Shown here: one piece after another, positions 1 to 5,076 of the stretch
Numbering within the stretch: the first letter of the stretch is position 1
Layout of the letters: the number at the start of each line of letters is the position of its first letter
Assembly (NCBI GenBank): GCA_020352575.1
Contig: CP070681.1
Location: 756,971 to 762,666, forward strand
Source of the DNA: Acidimicrobiia bacterium
GTDB lineage: Bacteria; Actinomycetota; Acidimicrobiia; Spongiisociales; JAENVV01
Direction of reading: 5' to 3'
DNA: 5,696 nucleotides
Translations under genes and position numbers: made by a program
The notes under the pieces: generated by a model
What the model was told of the DNA's origin: nothing
What the model saw: only the letters and a program-made list of their open reading frames with translations
Databases searched by the model: none

Positions 1-299
1 GAGCCCATGGAGATGACGTACTTGGGATCGGGCATCTGGTCGTACAGGCGGCGGATGGCGGGGGCCATCTTGTCGGTGATGGTGCCGGCCACGACCATGA
101 GGTCGGCCTGGCGGGGGGAGGCGGGGAAGGGGATGATGCCGAACCGCATCATGTCGTAGCGGGGGCCGGCTGCGGCGATCATCTCGACGGAGCAGCAGGC
201 GAGGCCGAACTGGAACATCCAGAGCGAGTACTTCCTCGACCAGTTGAGGAGGAAGGACAGCGGCTTGACCCGCCCGAACTTCTCGGTGATCACTCCCAT
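1..299 (-). CDS. nuoB: NADH-quinone oxidoreductase subunit B (NuoB), C-terminus cut by window edge
   Basis: NuoB is the peripheral-arm subunit of respiratory complex I that carries iron-sulfur cluster N2, the last electron carrier before quinone, at the cytoplasmic face of the membrane. The visible 99 complete codons begin [20 protein letters not shown] and contain the family signature around LACCSVEM (tandem Cys35-Cys36, two of the four N2 ligands). Next comes RYDMMRFG, then [18 protein letters not shown], and the gene runs off the window at ISMG(S), just before where the third ligand Cys is expected. The family is usually about 160-200 residues, so a little over half is present. The ATG at 299-297 is supported by an AAGGGAG Shine-Dalgarno at 313-307 with a 7-nt spacer. 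It overlaps the end of nuoA by 10 bp, so translation is probably coupled. The identification is firm; only the missing C-terminus is unseen. Confidence 0.96.
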   Translation of the reverse strand, partial: MGVITEKFGRVKPLSFLLNWSRKYSLWMFQFGLACCSVEMIAAAGPRYDMMRFGIIPFPASPRQADLMVVAGTITDKMAPAIRRLYDQMPDPKYVISMG

Positions 300-661
300 C
301 GGAGGACTCCCTTGCGGATCGCATAGGCGAGCCCCATGACGAGGACCCAGATGAAGATGAGCATCTCGACGAGGCCGAAGGTCCCGAGTTGCTCGAGGCG
401 CAGCGCCCACGGGAAGAGGAAGATCGCCTCGACGTCGAAGATGACGAACAGCAGCCCGAAGATGTAGTACCGCACGTGGGACTGGTTCCACCCCGATCCG
501 ACCGGGTCGACACCGCACTCGTAGGTGAGCAGCTTGGTGGGGGTCGGGTTGGAGGGGCGGAGGAGTCGGGCGACGGTCAGCATCACCGCCACGAGGATCA
601 CGCCGAGCGCGGCGAACGCGCCAACGGTCACGTAGTCCTGGAAGTACTCGGTCACGTCCAT
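290..661 (-). CDS. nuoA: NADH-quinone oxidoreductase subunit A (NuoA)
   Basis: NuoA is a small membrane-arm subunit of complex I, homologous to mitochondrial ND3, at the junction with the quinone site. The 123-residue product has three predicted membrane helices at about residues 13-34, 66-87 and 94-115. The conserved loop carries YECGVDP (Cys49, equivalent to the ND3 loop cysteine) and is followed by [20 protein letters not shown], with the family's acidic pair Asp76 and Glu78 inside helix 2. Its length is typical for the family. The frame stays open far upstream, but homology starts at the ATG at 661-659. The upstream extension is antisense to the phosphodiesterase gene and looks non-biological. 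GAGGG directly abuts the ATG, too close to act as a normal Shine-Dalgarno. nuoA is the first gene of the apparent nuo operon, followed by nuoB with a 10-bp overlap. Confidence 0.96.
   Translation of the reverse strand: MDVTEYFQDYVTVGAFAALGVILVAVMLTVARLLRPSNPTPTKLLTYECGVDPVGSGWNQSHVRYYIFGLLFVIFDVEAIFLFPWALRLEQLGTFGLVEMLIFIWVLVMGLAYAIRKGVLRWE
307..313 (-). promoter_or_regulatory. Shine-Dalgarno of nuoB inside the nuoA coding region
   Basis: On the minus strand AAGGGAG lies 7 nt before the nuoB ATG, within the last codons of nuoA. It fixes the nuoB start and shows that this overlapped gene can recruit ribosomes itself as well as through coupling. Confidence 0.7.
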
Positions 662-689
662 CCCTCGTAGGCCGCAATGAACGGGCGGG

Positions 690-695
690 AGTATA
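690..695 (-). promoter_or_regulatory. Putative -10 box of the nuo operon (TATACT)
   Basis: On the minus strand TATACT, close to the TATAAT consensus, ends 28 nt before the nuoA ATG. In this GC-rich spacer it is the only strong -10 match and would give a short leader of about 20 nt. No good -35 is visible: the hexamer 17 nt upstream is GGAATA. This is inferred from sequence only. Confidence 0.5.
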
Positions 696-763
696 GGACG
701 CGGCTCCGGGCCTATTCCGCGCCCTCGGTGGGGGTATTTCGGGACCCTGCGGGGGCACCGCAG

Positions 764-769
764 TAGCGT
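764..769 (+). promoter_or_regulatory. Putative leaderless promoter -10 box (TAGCGT) of the phosphodiesterase gene
   Basis: TAGCGT fits the actinobacterial TANNNT -10 pattern and ends 6 nt before the GTG at 776, so transcription could start on the initiation codon itself. There is no Shine-Dalgarno before this GTG, which agrees with a leaderless mRNA. The -35 region (about 740-746) is poor. Confidence 0.5.
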
Positions 770-775
770 CGCATC

Positions 776-1849
776 GTGCAGCTCCCCGACTACGCCGGCG
801 GCTCGATCGTCAACCTCATTGCGGAGCTCGAACTGCGGCTCACCGGGGAGGCGCCCTCGCCGGGCCTCCACCCCCACCTCGCGGCGACCATCCCCGAGGC
901 CGACACCTACGTCCTGGTGCTCATCGACGGGCTCGGGGCCCACCAACTCGACCACCCATCGGCGGCGTCGTTGGCGGCGGACCATCGGGCGACGATCGAC
1001 GCCGCGTTCCCGACGACCACCATCGTGACACTCGCAAGCATTGCGACCGGCCTCGCTCCCGCGGGCCACGGGATCGTGAGTCACTTCCTCCGCCTCAAGC
1101 GACACGGCATCGTGAACGCCCTCAAGTGGCAACGTCGGGGTGGCGGCGAACTCGCCGTCGATCCCGAAGGGGTGCTACCGAGCCCGAACCTGTGGGAACG
1201 CCTCTCGGCTGCCGGCATCGAGGCGATCACCGTGCAGCCGGCGAACTTCGCCGAGTCGCCGACGACGAAGCTGCTCTACCGAGGGGTTCGCTTCGAGCCG
1301 GCGTGGACGGTCGACGAACTCCTCGACGCCACGACCGCGCTGGCAGCGGTGCCCGGCCGCCTCATCCTCACCTACCTCCCCCACGTCGACCTCGCCGCCC
1401 ACACCGACGGCCAGGACTCCGTTGCGTACGCCGAGGCCGTGCGGATCGCCGACCGGGCCTGGGCGCACCTCACGGCCCGGCTCCCCGACGGCGCCGTCGC
1501 CATCGCCACCTCCGACCACGGGCACATCGACTACTCGGAGTCATCGAAGATCCCCTTGACCAAACCTCCGGGTGCGGCCTTCGGAGACCCCCGCGCGCTC
1601 TTCCTCCGCGGCGAGAGGAAGCCCCTCATCGAGTGGGCCACCGACCTGCCGGGCACACTCATCGAGCAACCGCGCGACCTGTTCGGGCCCGGCGACCATC
1701 CGAGCCTCCCCGATCGCCTGCCCGACATGGTGCTCTTCGCCGACGACGATCGCCTCCTCCTTCCGTCATGGATGGACGACCGCCTCGTCGGCTACCACGG
1801 TGGCCTCTCGGACGAGGAGCGGGAGATCCCCTTGATCGTCTCGGGCTGA
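776..1849 (+). CDS. Alkaline-phosphatase-superfamily phosphodiesterase / nucleotide pyrophosphatase-like protein
   Basis: This is a 357-residue metal-dependent phosphoester hydrolase of the type I phosphodiesterase/nucleotide pyrophosphatase family (alkaline phosphatase fold). The expected two-metal residues appear in order. Asp51 is in VLVLIDGLG. The nucleophile motif FPTTT spans 78-82, with Thr82 the probable nucleophile by analogy with PTxT in NPP enzymes. [10 protein letters not shown] spans 91-100. Asp205 and His209 are in LPHVDLAAH, Asp247 and His248 in TSDHGH, and His341 in GYHGG. No signal peptide or membrane helix is visible, so a cytoplasmic location is likely. The length matches the short bacterial members. 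The GTG at 776 is chosen because it follows a TANNNT box by 6 nt and no in-frame alternative lies nearby upstream. The substrate cannot be told from sequence: nucleotides, phosphodiesters and phosphonates are all possible. It diverges from nuoA, and a functional link to complex I is not evident. Confidence 0.9.
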   Translation: MQLPDYAGGSIVNLIAELELRLTGEAPSPGLHPHLAATIPEADTYVLVLIDGLGAHQLDHPSAASLAADHRATIDAAFPTTTIVTLASIATGLAPAGHGIVSHFLRLKRHGIVNALKWQRRGGGELAVDPEGVLPSPNLWERLSAAGIEAITVQPANFAESPTTKLLYRGVRFEPAWTVDELLDATTALAAVPGRLILTYLPHVDLAAHTDGQDSVAYAEAVRIADRAWAHLTARLPDGAVAIATSDHGHIDYSESSKIPLTKPPGAAFGDPRALFLRGERKPLIEWATDLPGTLIEQPRDLFGPGDHPSLPDRLPDMVLFADDDRLLLPSWMDDRLVGYHGGLSDEEREIPLIVSG

Positions 1850-1950
1850 GGCTCAAGCCACGGTCCGGTCGTCCCGATCATCTCTTGGACGGCCACGGTG
1901 CACCGCGCCGTCGTAGGATCGACCGCGGGATCAAGAGACGAGGACGAGCC
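1850..1950 (+). promoter_or_regulatory. Intergenic region with putative -10 box (TAGGAT, 1914-1919)
   Basis: The 101-bp gap has no convincing terminator after the phosphodiesterase gene, only a weak GGCT/AGCC pair at 1844-1859. TAGGAT at 1914-1919 fits TANNNT and would place a start near 1926, leaving a leader of about 25 nt. GAGGA at 1940-1944 is a good Shine-Dalgarno 6 nt before the ATG at 1951. This gene therefore appears to use a conventional leader, unlike its neighbours. Confidence 0.45.
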
Positions 1951-2847
1951 ATGGCAACCTGCCCGTATTGCCACCAGGACCCGGGTGACGGTTCTCGCTG
2001 CGAGAACTGCGGCGAGATCCTCTATCGCTACGCCAGGGACGTCCCGGACGAGCCCGAGGAGACCACTCCCCCGACCGACACGCGCCCTTCCCACACGTCA
2101 CCTTCTCGGAGGTCGCCGGATGACCCCTTCGATGGCGACCCGTTCAGCGAGTCGACCCGTCCCCCCGGTGGCCCCGTGGGGACCGGTCCCCGCCTGAATG
2201 TCCCGGCCTCGCCTCCACCGGTCTCCCGGCAGTACCAGTCCCCCGGCGGGCCGGGCTCCGACACGACGCCCCCGGGCCAGTACCCGCCCAAGCAGGCCTA
2301 CCAGGCCAAGCAGGCCTCCACTGGGCCGAACGGGTGCGCCATCGCAGCGATCATCCTCGGCGCGCTCCTCGTCCTGGGGATCATCGGCCTGTTCGTGGCA
2401 GGGCGGTCGGTGTTCGACGAGGTCATCGACGAACTGGAGAACGAGGGGTTCTCGTTCACGACCGGCGACCAGATCAACTGGGACGAGGTGGTCATCGGCG
2501 ACTGCGTGAACTTCGTGGACGCCTCAGACATCGACGGTGCGACCGTCTTCGTCTCGACGCTCGAGCGGGTGCCGTGCACCGAACGGCACGACGCCGAGGT
2601 GTACGCGCTCAGGGACCTGCCCGGCAGTGCGTGGCCGGGCTACGAGTCCGTGTACTCGTCGGGCGACGACATCTGTTACGAGGCGTTCGCCCCCTACGTC
2701 GGCATCGACTACATCGACTCGCTGTACTTCTACGAGGTGTACACACCGTCGCCGGAGTCGTGGGACGACGGCGACCGCACGGTGGCCTGCACGCTCATCG
2801 ACCTCGACGGTCCCCTGGACAAGCCGCTGCGCGGCTCACGTGAGTAG
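1951..2847 (+). CDS. Zinc-ribbon, single-pass membrane protein with septum-formation-like extracellular domain
   Basis: This 298-residue protein is of unknown precise role. An N-terminal zinc ribbon is formed by Cys4, Cys7, Cys17 and Cys20 (CPYC, nine residues, CENC). A Pro/Ser/Thr/Asp-rich, probably disordered linker follows at about 30-127, then one membrane helix at about 129-150 (CAIAAIILGALLVLGIIGLF). The C-terminal domain resembles the actinobacterial septum-formation domain family: GDCVNFVD at 183-190, VPCTERHDAEVYAL at 207-220, then Cys242 and Cys280. The four cysteines after the helix (185, 209, 242, 280) could form two disulfides, which suits an outside location. Topology is inferred as zinc ribbon inside and domain outside. 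The long open frame upstream to 1126 is a shadow of the phosphodiesterase gene. The ATG at 1951 is supported by GAGGA 6 nt upstream and by the zinc ribbon starting there. The family name reflects weak historical evidence, so a cell-division role is not established. Confidence 0.88.
   Translation: MATCPYCHQDPGDGSRCENCGEILYRYARDVPDEPEETTPPTDTRPSHTSPSRRSPDDPFDGDPFSESTRPPGGPVGTGPRLNVPASPPPVSRQYQSPGGPGSDTTPPGQYPPKQAYQAKQASTGPNGCAIAAIILGALLVLGIIGLFVAGRSVFDEVIDELENEGFSFTTGDQINWDEVVIGDCVNFVDASDIDGATVFVSTLERVPCTERHDAEVYALRDLPGSAWPGYESVYSSGDDICYEAFAPYVGIDYIDSLYFYEVYTPSPESWDDGDRTVACTLIDLDGPLDKPLRGSRE
2822..2836 (+). repeat. Perfect 6-bp inverted repeat at the end of the zinc-ribbon gene
   Basis: AGCCGC, a 3-nt loop (TGC) and GCGGCT form a perfect hairpin starting 26 nt before the end of the coding region. 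It may help 3' end formation together with the hairpin at 2854-2872, but no T-run follows and chance is a real possibility in GC-rich coding DNA. Confidence 0.3.
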
Positions 2848-2853
2848 CAAGGA

Positions 2854-2872
2854 CCCGGGCCAGATACCCGGG
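2854..2872. repeat. Paired CCCGGG hairpin between the zinc-ribbon and rhodanese genes
   Basis: CCCGGG occurs at 2854-2859 and 2867-2872 around a 7-nt loop (CCAGATA). Because CCCGGG is self-complementary, the two copies are both a direct and an inverted repeat. The hairpin lies just 3' of the zinc-ribbon stop codon and covers the -35 zone of the proposed rhodanese promoter. It could be a weak terminator or a regulator site. A G-run rather than a T-run follows, so intrinsic termination is doubtful. Confidence 0.35.
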
Positions 2873-2880
2873 GGGGTAGG

Positions 2881-2886
2881 TAACCT
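2881..2886 (+). promoter_or_regulatory. Putative leaderless promoter -10 box (TAACCT) of the rhodanese gene
   Basis: TAACCT fits TANNNT and ends 7 nt before the ATG at 2894, with no Shine-Dalgarno in between. The nearest G-run (2870-2876) is too far upstream to be a ribosome site. A start on or next to the ATG is implied. Confidence 0.5.
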
Positions 2887-2893
2887 GCGGGCC

Positions 2894-3298
2894 ATGCGCC
2901 GCATCGCCCTCTTCCTCATCCTCACGGTCGCCCTCGTGGCCTGTGGCAACTCCTCCGTCGATGACGGCGCGTACTCCCGCGTCGGCGTGGGCGACTTCGC
3001 CGGGTTGCTCGATACGCCGCCTGCCGAAGACCTCACCCTCATCGACCTCCGCACCGCGGAGGAGATCGCCGCCGGCTACATCGATGGCGCCGCACAGCTC
3101 GACTTCTACGCCGCCGACTTCGAGCAGCGACTCCAGTCCCTCCCGCGCGATGGCCACTACCTGATCTACTGCAACTCGGGGAACCGCAGCGGGACGGCAC
3201 TCCGCCTCATGAAGGACCTCGGGTTCGAACAGGTCACCGAGCTCGACGGTGGCATCCAGGCCTGGATCTCCTCGGACCAACCCCTCGTCCGCCCGTGA
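2894..3298 (+). CDS. Rhodanese-like domain lipoprotein
   Basis: This is a 134-residue single-domain rhodanese, a sulfurtransferase fold that carries sulfur on a cysteine persulfide, exported as a lipoprotein. The N-terminus MRRIALFLILTVALVACGNS is a lipoprotein signal peptide with lipobox LVAC and lipidated Cys17, so the mature protein should sit on the outer face of the membrane. The rhodanese domain runs from about residue 28 to 130, with the family pieces LIDLRTAEEIAAGYIDGA at 49-66 and the active-site loop CNSGNRS at 93-99 (catalytic Cys93, Arg98). The C-terminal LDGGIQAW at 117-124 is also typical. All key residues are present, so it is probably active. The start follows the TANNNT box and gives an ideal signal peptide; the longer open frame upstream is a shadow. 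Its GTGA overlap with the following MobA gene indicates co-translation. The sulfur donor and acceptor are unknown. Confidence 0.9.
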   Translation: MRRIALFLILTVALVACGNSSVDDGAYSRVGVGDFAGLLDTPPAEDLTLIDLRTAEEIAAGYIDGAAQLDFYAADFEQRLQSLPRDGHYLIYCNSGNRSGTALRLMKDLGFEQVTELDGGIQAWISSDQPLVRP

Positions 3299-3840
3299 CA
3301 CTGGGGGTCGTGCTCGCAGGGGGCACGTCCGCCCGCATGGGCCGATCCAAGGCGGACCTGCCCTTCGAGGGCCGCACCTTCCTCGACCGGGTCGCATTTG
3401 CGCTCGGCGCCGTGTGCGACGAGGTCGTCGTCGCCGGCACCTCCAACGGTTACTGGCCGGAGCTACGCGATGAAGGAGAGGCCCACCGGGGACCGTTGTC
3501 CGGGATCGTCACCGCCCTCGGGCGGGGATCGGGCGTCCTCGTGTGCGCCGTGGACCACCCCCTCGTCCGGGTGGAGACGCTGCGGGGGTTGCGCTCCCTC
3601 GCCGACGACCGACCCGTCGTACCCGTGCACGACGGCGTGCCGCAGCCAACGACGGCGTGGTACCCGGCCTCGGCACTCGACCACTTCCAGTCGATCCTCG
3701 ATGCCGGCGGGTTCATCCGCCGGGCACTCGACGACCTCCCCGTGCGCTGGGTGATCGACGCCGAGTGGACACAATGGGGCGAGGACGGCAGCTCGTGGCT
3801 CAGCATCGACACGCCCGAGGCGTATGCGGCGCTCGGCTAG
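3295..3840 (+). CDS. mobA: Molybdenum cofactor guanylyltransferase (MobA-like NTP transferase)
   Basis: MobA transfers GMP from GTP to molybdopterin to give the guanine dinucleotide form of the molybdenum cofactor, in the cytoplasm. The 181-residue protein begins with the nucleotide-binding signature LAGGTSARMGRSKADLPF (residues 7-24, matching GGxSxRMGxxK). It continues with GPLSGI at 66-71, the metal-binding acidic site AVDHP (Asp87), a TTAWYPASAL stretch where MobA proteins have PLFALY-like sequence, and the C-terminal SIDTPEAY at 170-177, a MobA-type ending. The length is normal for the family. The GTG start overlaps the rhodanese stop in GTGA and has no Shine-Dalgarno, so translation is probably by reinitiation. 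No molybdoenzyme or other cofactor gene is in view. A related nucleotidyltransferase (MocA-type or other) is less likely but possible, because CAVDHPLV departs from the usual CD-P form. Confidence 0.85.
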   Translation: MTLGVVLAGGTSARMGRSKADLPFEGRTFLDRVAFALGAVCDEVVVAGTSNGYWPELRDEGEAHRGPLSGIVTALGRGSGVLVCAVDHPLVRVETLRGLRSLADDRPVVPVHDGVPQPTTAWYPASALDHFQSILDAGGFIRRALDDLPVRWVIDAEWTQWGEDGSSWLSIDTPEAYAALG

Positions 3841-3858
3841 GCCGAGCACCGTCGTGTG

Positions 3859-3879
3859 GGGCCCGGCAGGGCCGGGTCC
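3859..3879 (+). terminator. Putative terminator hairpin after mobA
   Basis: GGGCCCGGC (3859-3867) pairs with GCCGGGTCC (3871-3879) over a 3-nt loop (AGG). This gives 9 pairs including one G-T, starting 18 nt after the mobA stop. The downstream sequence is only moderately T-rich (TTGTCAGTTGTC), so this is a plausible rather than classical intrinsic terminator for the rhodanese-mobA unit. Confidence 0.55.
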
Positions 3880-3880
3880 G

Positions 3881-3901
3881 TTGTCAGTTGTCAGTTGTCG
3901 G
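3881..3901. repeat. Three-copy heptanucleotide tandem repeat (TTGTCAG)
   Basis: TTGTCAG at 3881-3887 and 3888-3894 is followed by TTGTCGG at 3895-3901, so there is one mismatch in three perfect-phase copies. It lies between the mobA hairpin and the CapA gene. Each unit begins with TTGTCA or TTGTCG, similar to a -35 TTGACA element, and the last copy stands 19 nt before the proposed -10 of the CapA gene. Confidence 0.8.
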
Positions 3902-3919
3902 TCGATGGCTCCCTGCCCG

Positions 3920-3925
3920 TACCCT
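3920..3925 (+). promoter_or_regulatory. Putative leaderless promoter -10 box (TACCCT) of the CapA-family gene
   Basis: TACCCT fits TANNNT and ends 8 nt before the ATG at 3934, with no Shine-Dalgarno present. TTGTCG at 3895-3900 could act as a -35 at a slightly long 19-nt spacing. Confidence 0.5.
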
Positions 3926-3933
3926 GACCGCTG

Positions 3934-5043
3934 ATGCGACGCCTCCTCCCCGTCCTGTTCCTCCTGCTCGCTGCGTGTGGGTATGGGGTCGAGGCCGCGG
4001 AGACCGCGCCGCCCGCAGCGGCGCCGACGACCTCCTCTTCGACGACCACCACGTCGACCACGACCACCACCGCCTCGACACTGCCACCGACGACCACGTC
4101 CACGACCACCACGACGACGACGGTCCCACCCGCCCAGGAGCTCGTGATCCATGGGGTCGGCGACGTCGCCCTCGACCCGGCCTACATCCCCGCGCTCGTC
4201 TCAACGCCCGGCGGCTACCACTGGGCATGGAGCGGACTCGAGCTGCTCTTCTGGGACTCGCTCACGGTCATCAACCTCGAGTGCCCGATCTCGAACGAAG
4301 GCACCGTCGTGCCGAAGTCCTTCAACTTCCGTTGCGACCCCGAGGCGCTCGACGAAGCCAAGTTCGCCGGCGTCGACGTCGCGAACCAGGCGAACAACCA
4401 CGTCCTGGACTTCGGGACCGCCGCACTCCTCGATTCCATCGTCCAACTCGAGGCGGCCGGCATCGGCTCGGTCGGGTCCGGCGCCAACGCCGAGGAGGCC
4501 TACCGCCCCCGCCTCATCGAGCGGAACGGCTGGACGGTGGCAGTGTTGGGCTTCGGCGGTGTGATCCCCGGCGACTCGTGGCTCGCTTCCGACGACCGCC
4601 CCGGCATGGCATCGGGCGATGACACCGAAGCGATGGTCGCCGCGGTCGCCGCAGCAGACGAGGTCGCCGACTTCGTGGTCGTCACCATCCACTGGGGGAT
4701 GGAACTCGACACGAGCCCCCGCGCCGACGACATGGCACGCGCCAAGGCATTGGTCGAGGCCGGCGCCGACGTCATCTTCGGACACCACCAGCATCGCCTC
4801 GGGCCCATGAGTTGGTACCAGGGCAAACCGATCTTCTGGGGCCTCGGCAACTTCGTGTGGCCACGGTTGTCGCTGCCATCGGCCGACACCGCAGTCGCCG
4901 AGGTGCGGATCTCCGCCGACGGTGAGATCGTCGAGGCCTGCATGATCCCCGCCACCATCGTCTCGAGCGGCCACCCCACCCTCGACAACCCCTACAGGGG
5001 GTGTGAGGGCGTCGAGTCCCCCACGCTCACCCTCGACGACTAG
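3934..5043 (+). CDS. CapA/PgsA-family lipoprotein (poly-gamma-glutamate synthesis-type metallophosphatase fold)
   Basis: This is a 369-residue cell-surface protein of the CapA family, named after the poly-gamma-glutamate capsule protein and built on a calcineurin-like metallophosphatase fold. Residues 1-15 are a lipoprotein signal with lipobox LAAC and lipidated Cys15. Residues 32-63 are a tether with 22 threonines out of 32. The catalytic-fold domain spans about 69-345, with family motifs in order: GVGDVAL (74-80), NLECP (114-118), NQANNHVLDFG (151-161), TIHWGMEL (251-258), GHHQHRLGP (283-291) and GLGNFVW (303-309). All putative metal-ligand positions are kept. No capB/capC-type ligase genes are in the window, so a poly-gamma-glutamate role is not supported here; many bacterial CapA homologues stand alone. 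The ATG at 3934 gives a perfect signal peptide. The gene follows a probable terminator and has its own -10 box. Its real substrate is unknown. Confidence 0.9.
   Translation: MRRLLPVLFLLLAACGYGVEAAETAPPAAAPTTSSSTTTTSTTTTTASTLPPTTTSTTTTTTTVPPAQELVIHGVGDVALDPAYIPALVSTPGGYHWAWSGLELLFWDSLTVINLECPISNEGTVVPKSFNFRCDPEALDEAKFAGVDVANQANNHVLDFGTAALLDSIVQLEAAGIGSVGSGANAEEAYRPRLIERNGWTVAVLGFGGVIPGDSWLASDDRPGMASGDDTEAMVAAVAAADEVADFVVVTIHWGMELDTSPRADDMARAKALVEAGADVIFGHHQHRLGPMSWYQGKPIFWGLGNFVWPRLSLPSADTAVAEVRISADGEIVEACMIPATIVSSGHPTLDNPYRGCEGVESPTLTLDD
4027..4122 (+). repeat. Low-complexity Thr-codon (ACC/ACG) tract inside the CapA gene
   Basis: This 96-bp tract consists largely of Thr codons ACC and ACG with Ser codons, encoding the lipoprotein tether at residues 32-63. 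Thr/Ser-rich linkers usually hold a surface domain away from the membrane and may be O-glycosylated in actinobacteria. The near-repetitive DNA could change length by replication slippage in steps of three bases without breaking the frame. Confidence 0.85.
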
Positions 5044-5064
5044 TTCGTCGCCCACCCCGCCCCC

Positions 5065-5070
5065 TACGCT
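5065..5070 (+). promoter_or_regulatory. Putative leaderless promoter -10 box (TACGCT) of the Ppx/GppA gene
   Basis: TACGCT fits TANNNT and ends 6 nt before the ATG at 5077, the same geometry as at 764-769. There is no Shine-Dalgarno in the 33-bp gap after the CapA stop, and no terminator hairpin is visible there, so readthrough from the CapA gene is also possible. Confidence 0.5.
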
Positions 5071-5076
5071 CGGCCC

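Larger units (their letters stand above)
662..775. other. Divergent intergenic region between nuoA and the phosphodiesterase gene
   Basis: This 114-bp spacer separates the leftward nuo genes from the rightward gene series. It holds one plausible -10 box for each direction (690-695 minus, 764-769 plus) about 70 bp apart, and a G-rich stretch at 728-734. I see no clear operator palindrome, riboswitch or small ORF. Confidence 0.6.

Noticed and set aside
389..670. Plus-strand 93-codon frame across nuoA
   Set aside because: It lies wholly opposite nuoA, whose helices and conserved motifs are clear, and its product is Glu/Asp/Gly/Arg-rich with no recognisable feature.
662..1132. Upstream extension of the nuoA frame to give a 280-residue protein
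   Set aside because: The extra 157 residues are antisense to the phosphodiesterase gene, are Arg/Gly-rich, and have no family similarity. NuoA proteins are about 120 residues and homology starts at the ATG at 661.
1885..1919. TTGGAC (1885-1890) as the -35 partner of TAGGAT (1914-1919)
   Set aside because: The spacing is 23 nt, well beyond the usual 16-19, so only the -10 box is kept.
1126..1950. Upstream extension of the zinc-ribbon gene frame to give a 573-residue protein
   Set aside because: The extension is an out-of-frame reading of the phosphodiesterase gene. The zinc ribbon and a good Shine-Dalgarno mark the start at 1951.
3463..4152. Minus-strand frames opposite mobA and the Thr tract, including Val/Gly/Arg-rich runs that look like a repetitive protein
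   Set aside because: The Val-rich or Arg/Gly-rich repeats are simply the reverse complement of the ACC/ACG threonine codons, and the plus-strand signal peptide and tether explain the composition.
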